Part shown: positions 22,091-26,479 of the stretch, piece by piece | How positions within the stretch are numbered: position 1 is the first letter of the stretch | Layout of the letters: the number at the start of each line of letters is the position of its first letter | DNA from: JBOFSR01 sp051651645 | GTDB lineage: Bacteria > Spirochaetota > Spirochaetia > Treponematales > Treponemataceae | NCBI GenBank assembly: GCA_051651645.1 | Contig: JBOFSR010000070.1 | Location: 1-26,479, forward strand | Reading direction: 5' to 3' | Length of the DNA: 26,479 nucleotides | The notes under the pieces: generated by a model | What the model was told of the DNA's origin: nothing | The model's input: the letters and a program-made list of their open reading frames with translations, nothing else | Databases searched by the model: none | Made by a program: the position numbers and the translations under genes

Positions 22091-23341
22091 ATGAAGCAAA
22101 TTCTTATTATTGACAAACATCCTTTATTCTGTGAATACCTCAAAGAAAAACTGATTACTGAAAAAGTTGCAGTTGAAATTATCTCTAACAGAAGGGATTC
22201 TTTTACGCGGATGTATGCAACCTTGCCAGATTTATTAATTTATGGGGCAAATGAATCATTTACCGAAACTATAGAGTTTTTTAAGAAAAAAAGTCAAAGT
22301 TCTAACACAAAGTTAATTCCTACCATTTTGATTGGAAACCCAATTGAACGAGAAAAAATATCAGAGCTTGCTTTATACCGCATTATCAAGTATTTTAGCC
22401 GTCCAATAAAAATTGATGTGCTTTGCGAAACAATCGGAAGAATAATTGGGAAGCCAATCCCCCTCGATATATCAAAATGCGTTATGGAAGTTCATGTTAA
22501 CAACAATATTATCTTTATCGAGATTGCAAAAGGATTAAATCGGGAAAAATTAATGCTTTTGAAATATCGCATTATTGAATTATTAGATGAATATGAACTT
22601 GATTCACCGCAAATTATCCTTATGATGACAGATTTAACCCTTTCATTTATGGATGGCTCTAATTTAGAAGTTCTTATTAATAATATTTTATACGATAAAC
22701 GCATTCGCTCAAAAAATATAAAAATCCTTTCTTTTGATAATTTTACACGCAAACTGATTGCAGGCCATTCACAGTATAATAATATTGAAATTGTTTCAGA
22801 CATAACAGATATTTTAAGCACCTTTGTTAGAGAAGATAAATCAAATATCCATACAGAGGATGTTATAAATGAAAAAATTCTGTCAACAAGTATTGATTCT
22901 CTAACCCATGGAACAATTCAGCTTGCATTCTTTAATGATTTGAAAGATTCAAATATGGAAGAAGAATTATTTGGCGGAATACGAATTGCGATTATACACA
23001 ACAATGAAGATACCTATTTTTCATTAAAAAAAGCGTTTAAGAGTTTTTTGTGTAAAGTTGACTTTTTTCATTCAAGTTCTGATTTTATGATAGCTACCAG
23101 TAAAATCATCTATGATATTGTGGTTATTGACTTATTTTTAGAGGGCATGACAGGATTTGATATTCTCACATATTTTCGTGAAAAAAAATATCCAGCTGGT
23201 GTAATTGTTTATAGCGACAACACTAACCAAGCAAATGAAATTAGGGCTCTTAGTCTCGGAGCAAAATATTTTATTTCAAAAGAAAAAAGTTCTGAAACAG
23301 TTGCAAAAAAAGTTTTAGAAATTTTAAATGCTCGTATATAA
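22091..23341 (+). CDS. Two-receiver regulator with a central STAS-like domain (REC-STAS-REC)
   Basis: The 416-residue product has three parts. Residues 1-120 form a receiver fold (MKQILIIDKHP) in which the phosphoacceptor position reads PDLLIYG (Tyr51 instead of Asp) and the usual Lys-Pro reads Arg-Pro, so it is probably not phosphorylated. Residues about 130-245 look like STAS (IIFIEIAKGLNREKL, QIILMMTDLTLSFMDGSNLEVLI, IKILSFDNFTRKLI). Residues about 296-416 form a second receiver with phosphoacceptor Asp347 (YDIVVIDLFLEGMTGFD), Ser375 and Lys397, though the N-terminal acidic pair is weak (HNNED). There is no DNA-binding domain, and no histidine kinase is nearby. No Shine-Dalgarno; TATAAA is 14 bp before the ATG. 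The C-terminus overlaps murC by 18 bp, tail to tail. Confidence 0.75.
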   Translation: MKQILIIDKHPLFCEYLKEKLITEKVAVEIISNRRDSFTRMYATLPDLLIYGANESFTETIEFFKKKSQSSNTKLIPTILIGNPIEREKISELALYRIIKYFSRPIKIDVLCETIGRIIGKPIPLDISKCVMEVHVNNNIIFIEIAKGLNREKLMLLKYRIIELLDEYELDSPQIILMMTDLTLSFMDGSNLEVLINNILYDKRIRSKNIKILSFDNFTRKLIAGHSQYNNIEIVSDITDILSTFVREDKSNIHTEDVINEKILSTSIDSLTHGTIQLAFFNDLKDSNMEEELFGGIRIAIIHNNEDTYFSLKKAFKSFLCKVDFFHSSSDFMIATSKIIYDIVVIDLFLEGMTGFDILTYFREKKYPAGVIVYSDNTNQANEIRALSLGAKYFISKEKSSETVAKKVLEILNARI

Positions 23342-24751
23342 ATCTTTGCCAAGCTTCCAATTATCACCTGCCCCAAGCGTGATAAATAAATCATTATCTT
23401 GTAGTTTTGGCTGTATGAAGTTTTTTGCCTCTGCAAATTCTTCAAAATAAACCACATTCTGATGATTTTTTTTCACTTCACCAAAAAGCATTTCTCCATT
23501 TACGCCACCAGTATAATGCTCTCGTGCTGAAGCATAAATTTTATGCAAAATCAGGATATCAGCATCAGAAAATGCAGTTCCAAACTCTTGCAAAAGAGCT
23601 GCAGTGCGAGAATAGGTGTGAGCCATAAAATCAACAATTAAGCGACGAGAAGGATAAAAAGCTTTTAATCCTGCAAGAGTTGTTTTTATTGCCGTTGGAT
23701 GATGAGCGTAGTCATCAATAAAAAGGACATTGTTTTTTGACCCAATAATTTCACAACGCCTGCGAGAACCAACAAATTCCGCAACGCCCTTTTGAATTTT
23801 CTTCGTCATCGTATCTACTGCAATGTGGTTTTGCTCAAGTTTTAATAGCTCGCTAACGAGTGCAATACAACCACACGTATTGCGAACATTGTGTTTTCCA
23901 GGAACGCACAGTTCATAATCAGTAGTATTAACAGAAAATAATTGCTTTTCATTTTCCGTCTTGTTAAAGCTAAGCTTATAAACGCTCATCTCATGCTCAC
24001 CATAGGGAATTAAATCAATGTCAGTACGCTTTTTTTTAGCAAGATTTGCAGTTTCTGTAGCTCCCCTGTCATCAGCACAATAAATTAGCTGTCCATTTTG
24101 AGGTAGGCGACAAATAAAATCAACAAAGGCATCCCGAATAGATTCATACATTGGATAAAAATCTTGATGATCACTTTCAACACTGGTGAGTAAAATTTTT
24201 TGCGGATGAAAACTCATAAAATGTTTTTTATATTCACACGTTTCTGCAATAAAATATTTTTCGCCGTAATTAATCGTACAAGAATTATTAAAAGTCCTAA
24301 TCACACTGCCAGCTAGAACTTGAGCCTCAAGCTCAATATTTTTTATGATAGTCCCTACAATTCCCGTCGTTGTTGTTTTGCCGTGAACCCCTGCAATGGC
24401 ACAACTATACGAGTTTTTAGAAATATTACCCAACCCTTCTGAGTACAGCAAACAAGGAATATTTTTCTTTTGTGCTTCAATTAAATCAGGATTTTCATCA
24501 AGCTTATAAGCAGCCGAATAAATAACTATTTGAATATCGCTTGTAATATTTTTTTTATCAAATGCAAGAGGAATAATGTTGTATCTTTTTAGGATTTCAT
24601 CAGTGTAAAACACATCATCAATATCGCTGCCTGTAATGATGGCCTTTCGAGCATGACAAATCTCCACAAGGGCTGTCATACCCGTGCCTTTGATGCCCAC
24701 AAAGTGAATGTGTTTTTTTTCAATATTTTTGAGCAAGTTTGACTCAATCAT
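23324..24751 (-). CDS. murC: UDP-N-acetylmuramate-L-alanine ligase MurC
   Basis: The 475-residue enzyme adds L-alanine to UDP-MurNAc in the cytoplasm. It shows the N-terminal Rossmann-like motif HFVGIKGTGM, the ATP loop GVHGKTTTTGI, VESDHQDFYPMY, GKHNVRNTCGCIAL and the C-domain FIDDYAHHPTAI, all in Mur-ligase order. MurC is preferred over Mpl from the overall pattern, but the two are related. The start overlaps the xpt stop as ATGA (24748-24751), with AGGAA further upstream, so translation is coupled to xpt. Its 3' end overlaps the convergent regulator gene by 18 bp. Together with murI at 13485 it shows that the organism makes peptidoglycan. Confidence 0.94.
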   Translation of the reverse strand: MIESNLLKNIEKKHIHFVGIKGTGMTALVEICHARKAIITGSDIDDVFYTDEILKRYNIIPLAFDKKNITSDIQIVIYSAAYKLDENPDLIEAQKKNIPCLLYSEGLGNISKNSYSCAIAGVHGKTTTTGIVGTIIKNIELEAQVLAGSVIRTFNNSCTINYGEKYFIAETCEYKKHFMSFHPQKILLTSVESDHQDFYPMYESIRDAFVDFICRLPQNGQLIYCADDRGATETANLAKKKRTDIDLIPYGEHEMSVYKLSFNKTENEKQLFSVNTTDYELCVPGKHNVRNTCGCIALVSELLKLEQNHIAVDTMTKKIQKGVAEFVGSRRRCEIIGSKNNVLFIDDYAHHPTAIKTTLAGLKAFYPSRRLIVDFMAHTYSRTAALLQEFGTAFSDADILILHKIYASAREHYTGGVNGEMLFGEVKKNHQNVVYFEEFAEAKNFIQPKLQDNDLFITLGAGDNWKLGKDLYTSI

Positions 24752-25323
24752 CTAAAAACAATTCCTGTTGAGTCCATTTTATCAATAATTGCAAGAGACT
24801 CAAGTTTAATTCCCTTATCTTTAATTCTTTTGCCACCCTCTTGGAAGCCTTTTTCAATAACAATGCCCGCCCCAGAAATTGTTGCCTGTGCTTGATTACA
24901 AATCTCAATCAAAGCTTCTAAGGCACAGCCATTTGCTAAAAAGTCGTCAATTAATAAAACATTATCATCCTTTGACAAAAAAGCCTTTGAAACTATAATA
25001 TCGTAGGATTTTCCGTGTGTAAAAGAATGAGCGTGTGCACAGTACGTATAGTTGGGATCAATATTTTTTGTTTTATTTTTTTTTGCAAACAAAATAGGAA
25101 TATTATTAAAATGCTGAGCAGTGATAGCAGCTACAGCAATCCCTGAAGCTTCAACGGTAAGGATTTTTGTAATTCCCTTGCAAGTAAAGCGATTTTTAAA
25201 CTCTAAACCAATTTTATTTAATAAATCTACATCAATTTGGTGGTTAAGAAAGCTATCTACTTTTAGAATGTTTCCTTGTAACACCACGCCATCTTTTTTA
25301 ATTTTGTCTTGCAATTCTTTCAC
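24748..25323 (-). CDS. xpt: Xanthine phosphoribosyltransferase
   Basis: I take the GTG at 25323 as start: AGGAG lies seven bases upstream and homologues such as Bacillus Xpt begin at the same point; a TTG at 25362 would add 13 residues. The 191-residue product shows KIKKDGVVLQGNILKVDSFLNHQID, KILTVEASGIAVA, ILFAKKNK and the PRPP loop VLLIDDFLANGCALEAL, with GIVIEKGFQEGG after it. It salvages xanthine to XMP. Coupling by ATGA overlap to murC is unusual. The leader carries a promoter, an operator-like repeat and a terminator-like hairpin, so regulation by purine supply is plausible, but I do not see a purine riboswitch. Confidence 0.95.
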   Translation of the reverse strand: MKELQDKIKKDGVVLQGNILKVDSFLNHQIDVDLLNKIGLEFKNRFTCKGITKILTVEASGIAVAAITAQHFNNIPILFAKKNKTKNIDPNYTYCAHAHSFTHGKSYDIIVSKAFLSKDDNVLLIDDFLANGCALEALIEICNQAQATISGAGIVIEKGFQEGGKRIKDKGIKLESLAIIDKMDSTGIVFR

Positions 25324-25363
25324 GTAAAAACTCCTGTTTTTTATAATAATATTTTTTATCAAT

Positions 25364-25407
25364 CAAAATAAAAACAATGACAGCCACTGAAAAAACAGTA
25401 GCTTCAT
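25364..25407 (-). terminator. Terminator-like hairpin (possible attenuator) upstream of xpt
   Basis: On the minus strand ATGA-AGCTACTG pairs with CAGTGGCT-G-TCAT (25377-25407): 12 bp with one G-T pair and one bulged G, loop of six T. It is followed by TTGTTTTTATTTTG. It lies between the upstream promoter and the xpt start, so it could end or attenuate that transcript. Confidence 0.55.
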
Positions 25408-25423
25408 AAAAAGAGACGTGTAC

Positions 25424-25486
25424 TTACGATGAAATTAATTTTTTGACTGATAGATTTTCTGTTAGAATAAATGAAAAGGCTTTCAT
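25424..25486 (-). CDS. Possible 20-codon leaderless ORF in the xpt leader
   Basis: ATG at 25486, TAA at 25424-25426. The peptide starts MKAFSFILTE and is otherwise unremarkable. It is listed because its ATG falls exactly six bases after the TATACT -10, as in the other predicted leaderless genes, and because a terminator-like hairpin follows. It may be a leader peptide or only chance. Confidence 0.25.
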   Translation of the reverse strand: MKAFSFILTENLSVKKLISS

Positions 25487-25491
25487 TTATT
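25466..25491. promoter_or_regulatory. 26-bp inverted repeat over the predicted xpt start site
   Basis: AATAAATGAAA (25466-25476) and TTTCATTTATT (25481-25491) are perfect 11-bp arms around AGGC. The repeat spans from two bases after the -10 into the transcribed region, a position typical for a repressor operator; in RNA it could also form a 5' hairpin. Confidence 0.5.
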
Positions 25492-25492
25492 T

Positions 25493-25521
25493 AGTATATA
25501 GAAAGATTTAGTATTTTGCAA
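25493..25521 (-). promoter_or_regulatory. Predicted promoter of the xpt-murC operon
   Basis: On the minus strand TTGCAA (25516-25521), a 17-bp spacer and TATACT (25493-25498). Start would be near 25486, about 163 nt before the xpt GTG. The -35 sits in the loop of the hairpin at 25504-25538. Confidence 0.55.
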
Positions 25522-25538
25522 GCAAAAACACTAAATCT
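25504..25538 (-). terminator. Long hairpin after the beta-barrel gene
   Basis: AGATTTAGT/ACTAAATCT (9 bp) encloses TTTTGC/GCAAAA (6 bp) with a small internal loop. It begins about 22 bp after the stop of the minus-strand gene at 25560. The following T-tract (TTTCTATATA on the minus strand) is poor, so termination efficiency is uncertain. Confidence 0.5.
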
Positions 25539-25559
25539 CGGTAAAGTATTTTAGAAAAA

Positions 25560-26180
25560 TTACAGCCGATATCCTATGCCAAACTTATGCATAAATCGCT
25601 TAAAAAGTGGTTCTATATCCTTATTTGATCCCATATCAAACATGTCATACGCAAAAGTATAATACAAATCAACTTTTTGAAATTTATACGTCTTTATTTC
25701 AAGTCGTGCTCCAACTTCAGGCCCCATGGTGTGATAAAAAAATCTATCTTCCCAAAGCATATTATAATGAAGACCTGCCATAATCGACAAATCAAATAGA
25801 TTCAAAAAAGACCAACCAAACTTGCTAAGCGGAATAGTAAATACCCCACCAAGGGAAAAATCCCCAGAAAGATTTAATACGTTAATATATTTTAGTGGCA
25901 CATTATTAAAACTGTGCATCAAAGGATACAACACAGACATTGATAAATAGGAAGCAAAAAGCTGATCCCTTTTAGAAAAGAAAGCCGTTACATTAAGTCC
26001 TGCCAAAAAATCTTCATATACAAAATTGGAGCGATTTCTTTTAGATTGATCTACAATGCGAGTTTCAACCATTCCAATGGCACTAATCGATAAATCAAGA
26101 TAAAAATCATCTTTTAGTGAAAACGAAAAACCGCTCAATAATGTGAAGCTAAAAATAATACTCAGTAATAGTTTTTTCAT
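25560..26180 (-). CDS. Probable outer-membrane beta-barrel protein
   Basis: The 206-residue product has a signal peptide (MKKLLLSIIFSFTLLSGFSF). The rest alternates hydrophobic and polar residues with aromatic belts (FYLDLSISAIGMV, LFASYLSMSVLYPL, FSLGGVFTIPLSKFGW, LSIMAGLHYNMLW, KVDLYYTFAYDMFDMG), consistent with eight or so transmembrane strands. The C-terminus KFGIGYRL does not end in Phe but fits a last strand. It resembles small treponemal surface-protein families (DUF2715-like), which I cannot confirm without a search. The ATG at 26180 directly follows the stop of the upstream lipoprotein gene with AGGATC before it, so the two are coupled. Function is unknown. Confidence 0.7.
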   Translation of the reverse strand: MKKLLLSIIFSFTLLSGFSFSLKDDFYLDLSISAIGMVETRIVDQSKRNRSNFVYEDFLAGLNVTAFFSKRDQLFASYLSMSVLYPLMHSFNNVPLKYINVLNLSGDFSLGGVFTIPLSKFGWSFLNLFDLSIMAGLHYNMLWEDRFFYHTMGPEVGARLEIKTYKFQKVDLYYTFAYDMFDMGSNKDIEPLFKRFMHKFGIGYRL

Positions 26181-26479
26181 TTATGATCCTATTTTATAAA
26201 GAATTATTTCTTTAATGGGATTAACGTTGTCATTAGGATTTGGCCAATACAAGTAAAGCATTGAACCACGAATATCCCACTCCGATAAAATTGTATATCC
26301 TTCCACGAGACTAAAAACTAAAACATTATTAGACACAGCGTAAGTTCCCTCTAAACGAGTAATTTCACCACTTGCCTTATCTTTAATTGAAAAAGTAAAG
26401 CCCATATCAGGCATTAACGTTAAAAAATCATAATTATCTGACCATTTACCCACCAAGGGGCTTGGTTCAGCACAAGAAA
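26181..26479 (-). CDS. Small lipoprotein with lipocalin-like features, N-terminus cut by window edge
   Basis: The frame stays open to the right edge, reading ...SCAEPSPLVGKWSDNYDF, so the Ser-Cys near the edge is probably the lipobox end and about 96 mature residues are visible; the signal peptide lies outside. A TTG at 26456 is only an internal codon. The start of the mature part (LVGKWSDN) and the short beta-rich body (FTFSIKD, ITRLEGTYAVSNNVLVFS, MLYLYWPNP) recall small lipocalin-like or 'GKW' lipoproteins. It lies directly upstream of, and is probably cotranscribed with, the barrel gene at 25560. Confidence 0.7.
   Translation of the reverse strand, partial: SCAEPSPLVGKWSDNYDFLTLMPDMGFTFSIKDKASGEITRLEGTYAVSNNVLVFSLVEGYTILSEWDIRGSMLYLYWPNPNDNVNPIKEIILYKIGS

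Noticed and set aside
25324..25362. TTG start for Xpt
   Set aside because: The extra 13 residues have no counterpart in Xpt, and AGGAG precedes the GTG at 25323.
25363..25559. Purine riboswitch ahead of xpt
   Set aside because: The conserved three-way-junction sequences of the purine aptamer are not present; the hairpins are different.
1..26479. CRISPR arrays, insertion sequences, prophage genes, rRNA
   Set aside because: I looked for regularly spaced repeats, transposase or integrase motifs and conserved rRNA segments and saw none.

Overview
The window reads as chromosomal DNA of an AT-rich, host-associated spirochaete, most likely a Treponema relative. The support is gene content read by eye, with no database search: an rpsF-ssb-rpsR-rplI-dnaB block, a ThrRS without a TGS domain, lipoproteins with loose spirochaete-type lipoboxes, a pentapeptide-repeat protein and a small Cys-rich protein that both look like treponemal families, tRNAs without an encoded CCA, and outer-membrane beta-barrel proteins. 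I see no phage, IS element, CRISPR array or rRNA.

Layout. 1-1503 (-) is the N-terminal part of a lipoprotein with Ig-like (BIG2) domains that runs off the left edge. 1676-4238 (+) holds a PflX-type radical SAM protein, a CAT-anticodon tRNA and a MATE transporter. 4261-5709 (-) holds tRNA-Val and an orphan solute-binding protein. 5788-10448 (-) is the housekeeping block rpsF-ssb-rpsR-rplI / dnaB / comEC, with a strong promoter before rpsF and an intrinsic terminator between rplI and dnaB. asnS (+) is divergent from it. 11926-13159 (-) encodes a metallo-beta-lactamase-fold protein and a pentapeptide-repeat protein, divergent from a Cys-rich small protein plus murI (+). 14385-16710 (-) holds a second ssb and thrS. 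16825-18171 (+) is a periplasmic-binding-protein-like gene with a long acidic tail. 18239-21562 (-) is a large coiled-coil/beta-barrel fusion with four internal repeats. Next come a PC4/YdbC-like protein (-), a REC-STAS-REC regulator (+), an xpt-murC operon (-) with an elaborate leader, and a beta-barrel gene behind a truncated lipoprotein gene at the right edge (-).

The most notable signals not explained by gene content are these. (1) Six or seven genes have no Shine-Dalgarno and a promoter whose -10 box ends only 5-6 nt (once 9 nt) before the ATG, so their mRNAs should be leaderless, while operon-internal and ribosomal genes have clear Shine-Dalgarno sites. (2) The 1107-residue protein joins four periplasmic coiled-coil repeats to an outer-membrane barrel. 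(3) The xpt leader combines a promoter, a 26-bp inverted repeat over the start site, a possible 20-codon leaderless ORF and a terminator-like hairpin. (4) A regulator has the order degenerate receiver, STAS-like domain, near-complete receiver. Cell-wall genes (murI, murC), translation genes and envelope proteins dominate the rest.
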